Shown piece after piece: positions 1 through 8,075 of a DNA stretch of 64,000 nt. How positions within the stretch are numbered: the first letter of the stretch is position 1; every line of letters starts with the position of its first letter. The stretch is from Pectobacterium brasiliense (GTDB lineage Bacteria; Pseudomonadota; Gammaproteobacteria; Enterobacterales; Enterobacteriaceae): positions 3,162,001 through 3,226,000 of the forward strand of contig NZ_JACGFN010000001.1 of the NCBI RefSeq assembly GCF_016950255.1. The letters are read 5' to 3'. The notes beneath the pieces were generated by a model. The model saw only the letters and a program-made list of their open reading frames with translations, had not been told where the DNA came from and did not search any database. A program made the translations under genes and the position numbers.

Positions 1-3000
1 GCCGCTCATCTCGCGCGTCAGCCACCCCATCACATCATATTCGCGGTGTTGGGCGAATGCCCCGCCTGAACGGGACGCTTCCCGTCCGGCGGCATCATGA
101 ACAAGGGTGAGCTCCGCGCCGTCCGGCAACTGCACCTGTTGCAGTTCACCCGCCGCGCTGTAGCTGAACGTGCTGGTCAGTGCATCATCGCTCGCGTCTT
201 CCCAGGCCAGCGTCCGCGTCACGGTGCGTGCGGTATCATCAAACTGGCGGGTGAGCAGGGTGCCGTTCAGCCACTCCTGTACCACCCGGTCACGGAGGTC
301 ATACTCCAGTTGGACATGACTGGTCGCGGAGGTGACCTCGGTCAGCCTGCCTGCGGCGTCATAGCGATAATGCAGGGTATCGTCTGGTGCGGTTTCTTTG
401 ATGAGCAGTCCGCGTCCGTCATACAGAAAGTGGCGGGTTTCGCCTTCGCCATTACGGATGGCGATGCAGTGGCCGTCTTCGTCATAGGTGTAGTGGGTGT
501 CGGTGCCCGCCATATCCCGCTCGCGGATGACCCGCGCATCGGCATCCAGCCACCATTGCCAGCGGTTGCCGTCTGGGGCGATAACGGCGACCAGTTGCTG
601 GCTCTCTTTGTCGTACTCGTAACGCCAGGTGCGATCTTGTGCATCTGTTCGTGAGGTGAGCAGGTCAAAGGGGCCGTAGCTCTGGCGCCACAGTGCGCCG
701 TTGCCGTCCACGTAGCTCAGCAGGTTGTTATGCTTGTCGTACTGGCGTTTTTCTTCTTTCTCATCGGGGCGTATCAACTGCTCCGGCAGCTTCCAGCTCG
801 CACGACGATAGCCCAAACGGTACTGCGCGCCGTCCGGCCTCTGCCACTGCACGACTCTGTCCTGCTGGTCATATCGTAGCTGCTGGGTACGCCCCAGCGC
901 ATCGCTGGCACTCAGCAATCGTTGGCGATGATCGTAACGCAGCCGCGCCTGAACCTCGCCCGCCTGATCGCTCACCTGCGTCAGCAGGCCATGACGGTTC
1001 CAGGTAAATCGTACTTCGCGGGTATCCGGCCCTGTGAGTTTCTCCGGGTTGCCGGCCTCATCGAACGCCCATTGCCAGATGCGCCCCAGCGGGTCGGTGA
1101 TGCCGCATAACCGCTGTGCGTCGTCGTAGTCATAGGCCCAGGCATGACCGCTGCCGTCGATGAAGGCGCTGACCAGACCGCTGTCGTCCAGATAGGTGAA
1201 CTCAACCACCCGGCCAGCTGGGGAAACCTCACGTAGCAGGTTGCCGTGGTCGTCGTAGTCGTAGCGGGTGACGTGCCCTAACGGGGATTTTTCCCAGCTC
1301 ATTAGGTGCAGATGGTTGAAGCCAAACTCGCTGCGCTGACCTAATCCGTCGGTCATTACGACACGATCGTCGAGATACTCAAAATGCGCCGTCAGGTAGC
1401 CGTCGGCGCAGGTGGTGTAGACACATCGACCCTGATGATCATAGTCGTAGCGCGCCCAGGTCTGGTCGTTGTCATGCCAGCGCGTGAGTCGGTTTTTTTT
1501 GTCGTAGTCGTAGAACAGATGATAGGCATGGGCAGCATCGGCCTCGACCAGCCGGCCCTGTTCATCCTGCCGGTATTCAGCCAGTAGGGTTTTCTGCCCG
1601 GTATCAATACGCTGTATCTGGTGCAGATACTCGCCTCGCCACACCAGCAGCAGCTCGATATCATCACTGTGGCGTATCTTGCGCAGATAGCCTTTTGGAT
1701 CGCGGATCAGGGTAATGCGGTTGTCGTGTGGGTCATGTATCGAAGACAGGAGCAGCCGATCGCCCTGGGGCACATCGAATTCACGCCATGTAAGGCTCTC
1801 ACGGTCCCATAGGCTAAAGCCCTTTGCCCGCCGATACAGGGTAAAAGCTGGATAGAGCGGACAAAATACCGACTGCACATCCTGATGGAAGGTGAAATCG
1901 ATGTCGTATCCCTGCGCCAGTGTGATGACGACGTGAGTATTCAGGCCATCACGGCTGACCTGTGCCGTTTCGCTCCAGGTATCGTACCAGCCGCGTCCCA
2001 GCAGCCCGGTATGGGTGGCAGCGGAACGGTAAGTGCGCTCAAAAAGCAGAGGAAGTGTTTGCCCCAGTTCAATATCCTGACGCATCTCGATCACATCCCC
2101 GCTGGGAATGTAGACCGGATCTTTCAGGAAGCCGCGAGTCGCTTCCTTAATGCGTGCCAGGCCTTTGCTATTTTTAAAACCTTTGCTGGCACAGCGAACG
2201 GCTCTCCGTAACCCCACCGCCATTCTTAACGCGCCCATGCGCATGCCTTTCAGCACCGCGGTTGGCCCACGTGTAAACAGCTTGCCGAGTCCTTTGAACA
2301 TACCCCGGCTGGGCGGAACCAGAAACTCGACTGCAATCAGTAGCGCTTTTTCCCACCAGCTGAATTCGTCACTAATTTCCAGACAGGTTTGCTGGCCGGA
2401 ACCAAAAAAGACGGTTGATGCCCCTTCCTTGATGGTGGCACCACAGACGGTTTTATCGTCGATGCGCGCGGCGGGTGAGCCATTGACGTAGACGGTCTCA
2501 CTGCCTTGCGCAATGAGCTGGGGCGAGTTGTGCTTGGTGCAAGCGACGGTGTCGACTTCGGCACGGGAAATGGGCTGCTTCTCCGCAAACACCGTACCCG
2601 AACCAGAAGAAACGGGCCCAAACGGCGGCGCGCCGCTGTCGACCATCGCGGAGACCTTGCTGGAGACGCTGCTGATCAGTCCCCCAAGCAGGCTGACCGC
2701 GCCAAATCCCACCGCCAGTTTGACTGCCCCGACAACCAGCGCCGCCCCCATGCCGCCCGTTCCGACAACGGCGACGGCAATGGCTCCCGCGACCGCCGCA
2801 GCGGCGGCAAATACCACCGCCGCCACAACCGCCCCTGCGATCGCTCCAGCCAGCGCGCCGAGAAAGCTTTTGTGCTTGATGGTTTTGCCCGGTGATGTCG
2901 GGGGTTTTCCCTGACCCGGTTGAGGGCGACCCGCAGGCGGCGTCGGGCCTTTGCCTGCGTGCATGGCTCCGACGCGGGCAACACGGTTCAGAATGTCACT

Positions 3001-3006
3001 CAGCAT
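1..3006 (-). CDS. PAAR-domain Rhs effector, N-terminal part (runs off left edge)
   Basis: The reading frame starts with ATG at 3006 and stays open for 1002 codons to base 1, so the C-terminus is outside the window. Seen in order: a short N-terminus (MLSDILNRVARVGAMHAGK) that loosely resembles the prePAAR motif, a Pro/Gly-rich linker, a long Ala/Gly/Val-rich hydrophobic stretch (about residues 45-110) with several possible membrane helices, a PAAR domain (around YVNGSPAARIDDKTVCG), and then many YD repeats such as RYDYDHQGR that form the Rhs shell. In this family the PAAR domain tips the VgrG spike, the shell encloses a variable C-terminal toxin, and an Eag chaperone shields the hydrophobic segment. 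All three partners lie immediately upstream here. The toxin type cannot be read because the tip is not in the window. Confidence 0.93.
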   Translation of the reverse strand, partial: MLSDILNRVARVGAMHAGKGPTPPAGRPQPGQGKPPTSPGKTIKHKSFLGALAGAIAGAVVAAVVFAAAAAVAGAIAVAVVGTGGMGAALVVGAVKLAVGFGAVSLLGGLISSVSSKVSAMVDSGAPPFGPVSSGSGTVFAEKQPISRAEVDTVACTKHNSPQLIAQGSETVYVNGSPAARIDDKTVCGATIKEGASTVFFGSGQQTCLEISDEFSWWEKALLIAVEFLVPPSRGMFKGLGKLFTRGPTAVLKGMRMGALRMAVGLRRAVRCASKGFKNSKGLARIKEATRGFLKDPVYIPSGDVIEMRQDIELGQTLPLLFERTYRSAATHTGLLGRGWYDTWSETAQVSRDGLNTHVVITLAQGYDIDFTFHQDVQSVFCPLYPAFTLYRRAKGFSLWDRESLTWREFDVPQGDRLLLSSIHDPHDNRITLIRDPKGYLRKIRHSDDIELLLVWRGEYLHQIQRIDTGQKTLLAEYRQDEQGRLVEADAAHAYHLFYDYDKKNRLTRWHDNDQTWARYDYDHQGRCVYTTCADGYLTAHFEYLDDRVVMTDGLGQRSEFGFNHLHLMSWEKSPLGHVTRYDYDDHGNLLREVSPAGRVVEFTYLDDSGLVSAFIDGSGHAWAYDYDDAQRLCGITDPLGRIWQWAFDEAGNPEKLTGPDTREVRFTWNRHGLLTQVSDQAGEVQARLRYDHRQRLLSASDALGRTQQLRYDQQDRVVQWQRPDGAQYRLGYRRASWKLPEQLIRPDEKEEKRQYDKHNNLLSYVDGNGALWRQSYGPFDLLTSRTDAQDRTWRYEYDKESQQLVAVIAPDGNRWQWWLDADARVIRERDMAGTDTHYTYDEDGHCIAIRNGEGETRHFLYDGRGLLIKETAPDDTLHYRYDAAGRLTEVTSATSHVQLEYDLRDRVVQEWLNGTLLTRQFDDTARTVTRTLAWEDASDDALTSTFSYSAAGELQQVQLPDGAELTLVHDAAGREASRSGGAFAQHREYDVMGWLTREMSG

Positions 3007-3017
3007 GATGACTCCTT

Positions 3018-3425
3018 TCAGGTGGCAGCTTTAAAGGTCTCGACCACCGCCAGCATTGCTGTTTTCTGCTCCGCACTGAGCTCGCCTGCTACGGTTACGG
3101 TAAACGTCATCAATAGCTCACCGCGCACCTGCATCACGACAACCTGATGCATCGGCCCTTCCGGTGACCGCCAGGTATATTCCAGACCGTGTGCGGGTTG
3201 CCCATCCAGCGTCAATGTCCAAACGCCGCGCTCTTCATACCCTTTCAGGTGTGCTGCAAACTGGGCCAACGTCTGCTGATAAACCGTCTCTGCCGTCAGA
3301 CCGAAGTCAATCGGGGTACGGTTAACAACCAGATTGATGGCATCTCCCGGCAGGACAAAAACATGGAGTGATTCATCGCGCCAGTCGGCGGGGATAGCCA
3401 GCGTCCCTTCATTCATCTGATACAT
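3018..3425 (-). CDS. EagR/DcrB-like (DUF1795) chaperone for the Rhs effector
   Basis: This 135-residue protein (beginning MYQMNEGTLAIP) has no signal peptide and belongs to the DUF1795/DcrB-like family. Its members encoded beside PAAR-Rhs effectors are effector-associated chaperones (EagR) that bind the N-terminal hydrophobic helices of the effector and load it onto VgrG. The position fits: 8 bases after vgrG and 11 bases before the PAAR-Rhs gene, all on one strand. An ATG at 3431 would add two residues, but AAGG touches it directly, while the ATG at 3425 has the same AAGG at six bases, so 3425 is preferred. The family call is from sequence character; the chaperone role is inferred from context. 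Confidence 0.85.
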   Translation of the reverse strand: MYQMNEGTLAIPADWRDESLHVFVLPGDAINLVVNRTPIDFGLTAETVYQQTLAQFAAHLKGYEERGVWTLTLDGQPAHGLEYTWRSPEGPMHQVVVMQVRGELLMTFTVTVAGELSAEQKTAMLAVVETFKAAT

Positions 3426-3433
3426 AGTCATCC

Positions 3434-5287
3434 TTAATTCAAATCGATACGGGTGCCGTTCAGCGTCAGGTTATTCCCGACGATCTCAATATCCCCGCTG
3501 TGCTTGATTGAGATATAGCCCGCACCCGTACCAATCTGAATGCTGCCATCTTCGGCGTGGATAAAGATATCGTTCGTCACCCTCAGCGTTTCATTGTCTT
3601 CCACGACGGTGCTCCGGTTTTTCTTCACCACCACCGTTTGCTCCCCTTGGATCTCAGTAATCTGATCGGCAATGACGGAGACCGTCTGGTTCTGCTGCAC
3701 GACGACCGTCTGATCGCGGCCAATGTTTTCGTTGTGATCCACATTCACCGATGTACTGCGGTTATTCAGCACCACGGTGTTCATGTCTTTCTGAGCATGG
3801 ATAAACACTTCTTCCTGACCAGCCTGATCCTCAAAGCGCAGTTCGTTGAACCCAGCGCCTTTGTGGGTTGTGGTGCGCAGTGTGGTGCGCGTTTTGTTGG
3901 CGGGCAGCGGGTAGGGTGATGGATTGGTCGCGTGGAAGGTTCTGCCCGTCACGATGGGCTGATCCGGGTCACCTTCGAGGAAACTCACAATGACTTCATG
4001 GCCGATGCGCGGAATAGCGATCAGGCCGTACTGGCCACCGGCCCAGCCTTGGCTGACGCGAACCCAGCAGGAACTCTGGTCATCGCTCGCGCCGTAGCGG
4101 TCCCACGGGAATTGCAGTTTCACCCGGCCGTATTGGTCGCAGTAAATCTCTTCACCCGCCGGGCCGACAACGGTGGCGATTTGCGGGCCATCGACCATCG
4201 GCTTGTACGGCAGATCGGCGCGCCAGGTGGTGCTGGCTTTCACGACCTCGAAGCTGTTGCTGTAGGTGGTCGGTTCGCCGCCGCTTTCTTCTTCCAGCGC
4301 CTGCGGCTGCTGTCCACTATGAGTGATGGCAACCAGTTGCCAGGCGATATTGAGTGCCAGATTGGGGTGTTCAGTTAAGGTAAAACTGCTGCCCGGCATC
4401 AGTTCGGCGGCATTGGATTCGCCCGAGCCGGTCATCGCGCCCGCTCGCAGCGCGTCCAGCCGATAGCCGGTAAAGGCTTTGCCGCTTGGGTCTTGCTTAA
4501 AACGACCGGGGTAGTCGAAGTGTTGATAGCTTTCGCGCTGGTGCTCCAGCTCACCACTCATCTTGTTGTGCAGCAATCCGTAAGCTGGGGTTTTGAAGCT
4601 GTAATCCTTCAGCGCCACCTCGGCAGTTCGCACGGCCTCGGCATAGCGGAAACGGCGTACATACGCCCCTTCGCTCAGCCCCTGTGTGGCAAGGTTGAAA
4701 AACAGTTCAGGGCCTTTGGCCAGCGCGCCGGCATCGTCGGCAAAAACCAGCCGATGTTTGCCTTCCTCAAACTCATGGAAGAAGTACAGACCTTCCTCTG
4801 CGGCCAGCCGGGTAATAAAGGCTAAATCACTTTCCCGATACTGCACGCAGTATTCCCGCACCGCGTGCTCGTTACGCAGCGCAAAGGCGTAGTCGGTGAT
4901 GCCGGATTCTTCGAGCAGCGCGCCAATAATGGCTTCCGGTTTCTGTGCCTGAAAAATACGGGCGTTAGTGCGTAGCCCTAAACGCCACAGCGCTGGACGG
5001 ACCTCCGCCTGATAGCGCGTGCGGCGAAAACCGGTGTCGCCCTGTGCGAACGCGCTGACAATGCCGCTCACGCGTCTTTGGAGTTCGCCTTCGTACCACA
5101 CCAGGAGTTCACAGGGCTGGTCGAGAACAGCACCAAAATCGATCCCCGGTAAGGGGCTGGCCAGATTCAGCGACAGGGCAAACGGCTGGTTAAGCGCCTC
5201 GCTGAGCTGAAAATCCACCACGGCAAAAGTCGATGCAGGCAATGCGCCGACCTTAACGGTGAACTGTAATCCTGTACTGTTTGCCAT
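3434..5287 (-). CDS. vgrG: Type VI secretion spike protein VgrG (TssI)
   Basis: A 617-residue VgrG with the usual gp27-like N-terminal half (for example [21 protein letters not shown]), a gp5-like OB region ([52 protein letters not shown]) and a C-terminal beta-helix region of repeated V/I-x-x-N/D patterns ending NGTRIDLN. Nothing is fused after the helix, so it is a structural spike and not an evolved VgrG. The start at 5287 has a strong AGGAGG Shine-Dalgarno sequence; an upstream in-frame ATG at 5314 lacks that support. It follows hcp and precedes the Eag-like chaperone and PAAR-Rhs gene, so it most likely carries that Rhs effector. No tss core genes (sheath, baseplate, ClpV) are in the window, so this is an auxiliary effector cluster as far as can be seen. 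Confidence 0.95.
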   Translation of the reverse strand: MANSTGLQFTVKVGALPASTFAVVDFQLSEALNQPFALSLNLASPLPGIDFGAVLDQPCELLVWYEGELQRRVSGIVSAFAQGDTGFRRTRYQAEVRPALWRLGLRTNARIFQAQKPEAIIGALLEESGITDYAFALRNEHAVREYCVQYRESDLAFITRLAAEEGLYFFHEFEEGKHRLVFADDAGALAKGPELFFNLATQGLSEGAYVRRFRYAEAVRTAEVALKDYSFKTPAYGLLHNKMSGELEHQRESYQHFDYPGRFKQDPSGKAFTGYRLDALRAGAMTGSGESNAAELMPGSSFTLTEHPNLALNIAWQLVAITHSGQQPQALEEESGGEPTTYSNSFEVVKASTTWRADLPYKPMVDGPQIATVVGPAGEEIYCDQYGRVKLQFPWDRYGASDDQSSCWVRVSQGWAGGQYGLIAIPRIGHEVIVSFLEGDPDQPIVTGRTFHATNPSPYPLPANKTRTTLRTTTHKGAGFNELRFEDQAGQEEVFIHAQKDMNTVVLNNRSTSVNVDHNENIGRDQTVVVQQNQTVSVIADQITEIQGEQTVVVKKNRSTVVEDNETLRVTNDIFIHAEDGSIQIGTGAGYISIKHSGDIEIVGNNLTLNGTRIDLN

Positions 5288-5346
5288 CCGTCCTCCTGAT
5301 GCTCTCATCCACACTCAGGCATGGCGTGGGCCATGGCTCAATGCAG

Positions 5347-5370
5347 AAAACCCGGGCAAGCCCGGGTTAA
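5347..5370 (-). terminator. Hairpin with T run between hcp and vgrG
   Basis: On the minus strand AACCCGGG-CTTG-CCCGGGTT forms a perfect hairpin running into TTTT. It sits just after the hcp stop and about 60 bases before the vgrG start. It looks like an intrinsic terminator that would make Hcp more abundant than the downstream genes by partial read-through. Confidence 0.7.
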
Positions 5371-5377
5371 ATAGGAA

Positions 5378-5896
5378 TTACGCTTCGACCGGCGCACGCC
5401 AGTCATCGGAACCAGAAGTTCCTGCAACGGTGTGTTCCCAATCGATTTTGCGGTAGGCCAGCGATACTTCGATCAACTGGGTGTAGTCCAGCTTCGCTGG
5501 ATCCTGGCAGTGTGGCATCTGGCAGTTAACGTCAACGATGGTGGCATCGGTCAGCACGGTAGAGAAGAAATGCTCTTGCTTACCTTCAACCGACGTGCGG
5601 TACCATTTCAGGGTCACGGTTGGCAGCATTTCGCCAGACGCCAGGGCGTTGTACATCAGCGGAACCGCTTTGTTCAGCGCGACGGTGAATTTGAACGGTT
5701 TATGCACACGTTGGCCGGACGGCTGACCAGACTGTGGGTCGGTCGGTACGGTAACGATGTGTTTGAATTCCTGTACCAGCATTTCGTCTTCGTGGCCTTC
5801 CACATAGATGTTGCCGACAGAATCAGATGTGAAAGCACCCGCGGTGATGTTGCCCTGCGTTTTACCTTCGATGCTGATATAGCATGGAGTTGGCAT
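5378..5896 (-). CDS. hcp: Type VI secretion tube protein Hcp (TssD)
   Basis: A 172-residue Hcp starting MPTPCYISIEGKTQGNI, the classic Hcp N-terminus, with later Hcp-typical stretches QEFKHIVTVPTDPQSGQPSG and VTLKWYRTS. Hcp stacks as hexameric rings to form the inner tube fired by the type VI sheath and can carry small effectors. The start at 5896 has a good ribosome-binding site (AAGGAG, with seven bases to the ATG); the frame extends upstream to 5971 but that region contains the promoter. It heads a same-strand series hcp-vgrG-eagR-rhs and is preceded by a sigma-54-type promoter. Confidence 0.96.
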   Translation of the reverse strand: MPTPCYISIEGKTQGNITAGAFTSDSVGNIYVEGHEDEMLVQEFKHIVTVPTDPQSGQPSGQRVHKPFKFTVALNKAVPLMYNALASGEMLPTVTLKWYRTSVEGKQEHFFSTVLTDATIVDVNCQMPHCQDPAKLDYTQLIEVSLAYRKIDWEHTVAGTSGSDDWRAPVEA

Positions 5897-5961
5897 AGTC
5901 TTGCTCCTTGTTGTTAAACGGAATGAGTTGTTGAACGGGGTTAGTACTTCGCCGTTCACAT

Positions 5962-5977
5962 AGCAATTCATGTGCCA
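5962..5977 (-). promoter_or_regulatory. Sigma-54 (RpoN) promoter of hcp
   Basis: On the minus strand the sequence reads TGGCACATGAATTGCT, which matches the -24/-12 consensus TGGCAC-N5-TTGCW with the GG and GC dinucleotides correctly spaced. Transcription would start near 5951, giving a leader of about 55 bases before the hcp ATG at 5896. Sigma-54 control of hcp operons through a bacterial enhancer-binding protein (VasH type) is established in other type VI systems; that it acts here is inferred. Confidence 0.8.
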
Positions 5978-6038
5978 AATTTCATCTATTTGTTTTATAA
6001 GGTAATTTACCTAATTAAAATTTTTACTAAGCAAAATT

Positions 6039-6137
6039 TGAGCAAGAAGTTGCGCAGACTTCCTGAATCGTTTGCAGACATTGCGCAAAAAGTGATTTAC
6101 ACCAGAAAGTGAGCAAGAAATTGCGCAGAATGCGCAG
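6039..6137. promoter_or_regulatory. Repeated TTGCGCA motifs upstream of hcp (candidate enhancer)
   Basis: A 20-base direct repeat (TGAGCAAGAAGTTGCGCAGA and, one base different, TGAGCAAGAAATTGCGCAGA) occurs at about 6040 and 6110. The core TTGCGCA is found at 6050, 6081 and 6121, with a TGCGCAG at 6131. The cluster lies about 90-190 bases upstream of the predicted hcp start site, where a sigma-54 activator would be expected to bind. I see no gene in the remaining AT-rich sequence between here and the avtA terminator. Confidence 0.55.
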
Positions 6138-6364
6138 TTATACTGAAAGTTTTGGTTAGGACTATGAGATGACCGTCTTTTTGGAATGAATTAACTATTG
6201 ATCAGGTGATAATCAATGTTATTGCCGATTAAAAATGCAGGAAATAATTCAATAAACTAATCGTTAGCTGCCTGATGTTGTGGTGGTAAGAACGGGATGA
6301 CAGAAACGGGAGAGTGAATAAAAAGAGGAGAATGCCTGACCTTGGCATGCTGCAAGTGGTCGGT

Positions 6365-6392
6365 AAAAATAGTGGGGCGGTGCGTTGCCCCA
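6365..6392 (-). terminator. Terminator after avtA
   Basis: On the minus strand TGGGGC, an eight-base loop and GCCCCA form a hairpin followed by CTATTTTT, a reasonable intrinsic terminator about 40 bases beyond the avtA stop. Confidence 0.65.
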
Positions 6393-6432
6393 ACCGTATT
6401 TCGTTTAATGACGCGTCTATTCTTGCGGTGAG

Positions 6433-7683
6433 TTAGCCTTCTTGCATCGCCTTTTCCACTTCTTCCGCCAGAATCGCAATACCGCGTTCGATCTTTTCCG
6501 GCTCTGGCACATAGTTCATGCGCATGCACTGGTGAGCGTGCGGCCAGCCCTGATCTAAGCCAGGGAAGAAATAGTGACCCGGCACCATGAGGACGCCGCG
6601 TTTTTTCAGGCGTTGGTACAGAATTTCTGTCGTGATAGGCAGATCCTTAAACCACAGCCACAGGAAGATCGCACCTTCCGGCTTATGAATCAGGCACTGC
6701 TCGGGCGACAGGTAGCGGCGAATAATCGCGATGGTTTCTGTTACGCGCTGTTGGTAGAACGGGCGTACGACGTCATTAGATAAGCGCAGCAGATCGCCAC
6801 GCTGAATCATCTCGTGCGCCAACGCTGGGCCGATTGCGCCGGGAGACAAACTAATGATGCCGTTCATGTTACCGATCGCCGAGATCACTTTTTCATCCGC
6901 AATCACGATACCGCAGCGTGAGCCGGGCAGACCGAGCTTGGACAGACTCATGCACAGGATGATATTCGGGTTCCACAGCGGTGTGGCATCGCTGAAGATG
7001 ATGCCAGGGAAAGGCACGCCGTAGGCGTTATCAATCAGCAGGGGAATGTTGTGCTGCTGCGCGAGAATATCCAGACGCATCAGCTCGTCGTCGGTCAGCA
7101 CGTTACCGGTCGGGTTGGTCGGGCGGGATACGCACACCAGCCCGATCTCATCGGTAATCGACAGGTGATCGAAATCGACGTGATATTTAAATTGCCCTTC
7201 GGGCAGCAGTTCGATCTGCGGACGAACGGAGACGAACATATTGTCGTCCAGCCCGGAATCTGAATAGCCGATATATTCCGGTGCCAGCGGGAACAGCACC
7301 TTTTTCAAGCTGCCATCGCTGTGGCGACCTGCAAACAGGTTAAATAAGTAGAAAAACGCACTCTGGCTGCCATTTGTCAGAGCAATGTTCTGTGGTCCAA
7401 TCTGCCAGCCTAATTCATTACTCAGCAGCTCGGCCAACGCCTTAAGCAGCGTATCCTTACCTTGCGGGCCGTCGTAGTTGCATAGCGCTTCCGTTAATTT
7501 CCCTTGTTCCAGCATATCCTGACACAGCTGTTTGAAGTAGCTATCCATCTCCGGAATATGCGCCGGATTGCCGCCGCCCAGCATGATTGCGCCTGGCGTA
7601 CGCAGCCCTTCGTTCAGGTCGTCCATTAATTGGGTGATGCCAGCGTGACGCGTGAATTTGTTGCCGAAAAGAGAAAAGTTCAT
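6433..7683 (-). CDS. avtA: Valine-pyruvate aminotransferase AvtA
   Basis: A 416-residue fold-type I PLP aminotransferase that matches AvtA closely in length and N-terminus (MNFSLFGNKFTRHAGITQLM). It interconverts 2-oxoisovalerate and valine using alanine/pyruvate, linking alanine and branched-chain amino acid synthesis in the cytosol. Seen: the substrate-side GGGNPAHIPEM loop, the RPTNPTGNV segment, LIDNAYG (Asp218 and Tyr221 of the cofactor site) and SLSKLGLPGSRCG with Lys249 as the predicted Schiff-base lysine. Full length, with no sign of damage. It is monocistronic, with a terminator downstream and the regulatory region of the next, divergent gene upstream. Confidence 0.95.
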   Translation of the reverse strand: MNFSLFGNKFTRHAGITQLMDDLNEGLRTPGAIMLGGGNPAHIPEMDSYFKQLCQDMLEQGKLTEALCNYDGPQGKDTLLKALAELLSNELGWQIGPQNIALTNGSQSAFFYLFNLFAGRHSDGSLKKVLFPLAPEYIGYSDSGLDDNMFVSVRPQIELLPEGQFKYHVDFDHLSITDEIGLVCVSRPTNPTGNVLTDDELMRLDILAQQHNIPLLIDNAYGVPFPGIIFSDATPLWNPNIILCMSLSKLGLPGSRCGIVIADEKVISAIGNMNGIISLSPGAIGPALAHEMIQRGDLLRLSNDVVRPFYQQRVTETIAIIRRYLSPEQCLIHKPEGAIFLWLWFKDLPITTEILYQRLKKRGVLMVPGHYFFPGLDQGWPHAHQCMRMNYVPEPEKIERGIAILAEEVEKAMQEG

Positions 7684-7833
7684 AGTTTATTTATCAGTGG
7701 TCGTACACAGGTTACCGGCAACCATAGCGCTTGCGCCAATAGGGTGCAATGTGGTCAAAAAACAGACTGGTAATTTTTTATCCCGCGTAGCGTGTAATAC
7801 TCAGAATAATTTGCTGACTCTAACCTGGGTGTG

Positions 7834-7880
7834 GAAATGATTTCAGACAGTCGGCTTTATTTTGCTGAAACGATTTCAGC
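7834..7880. promoter_or_regulatory. Two similar inverted repeats (possible operators) upstream of the DUF4432 gene
   Basis: GAAATGATTTC (7834-7844) and GCTGAAACGATTTCAGC (7864-7880) share the pattern GAAA-N3-TTTC, with centres 33 bases apart, about three helical turns. The spacing suggests cooperative binding of one dimeric regulator. They lie in the avtA/DUF4432 divergent region. They are not KdgR boxes: the half-site spacing is too short. The regulator is unknown. Confidence 0.4.
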
Positions 7881-7985
7881 TTTTACCGATCAATGTCTCA
7901 ATAATTCTGCAATTATAGATGCCATTCACAGCGAGTTAGTGATGCTAATCGAATAAATAACGCGACAATGCCAAATTTTTCCATC

Positions 7986-8029
7986 TGGTGATAGCTATCA
8001 CATTCTGACTATCCACTGATTTGTAGTCT
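7986..8029 (+). promoter_or_regulatory. CRP-activated promoter of the DUF4432 gene
   Basis: GGTGA-TAGCTA-TCACA (7987-8002) matches the CRP consensus TGTGA-N6-TCACA at nine of ten half-site bases. Its centre is 41.5 bases from a start near 8036, and a weak -10-like TAGTCT lies at 8024-8029: class II CRP geometry. It implies catabolite control of the downstream gene. The rest of the 392-base divergent region holds no gene that I can see. Confidence 0.65.
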
Positions 8030-8075
8030 TTAGCTCGCATTAGCTAAAACAATTCAGCAGAGAGGGATGGTTAAC

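Noticed and set aside
97..1007. Plus-strand open frames opposite the Rhs gene
   Set aside because: They are antisense to the continuous YD-repeat frame, have no family resemblance and no ribosome-binding sites.
7864..7880. Inverted repeat as a KdgR box
   Set aside because: The half-sites are three bases apart, whereas KdgR needs the longer GAAAC-N2-GTTT type spacing seen upstream of kdgK.
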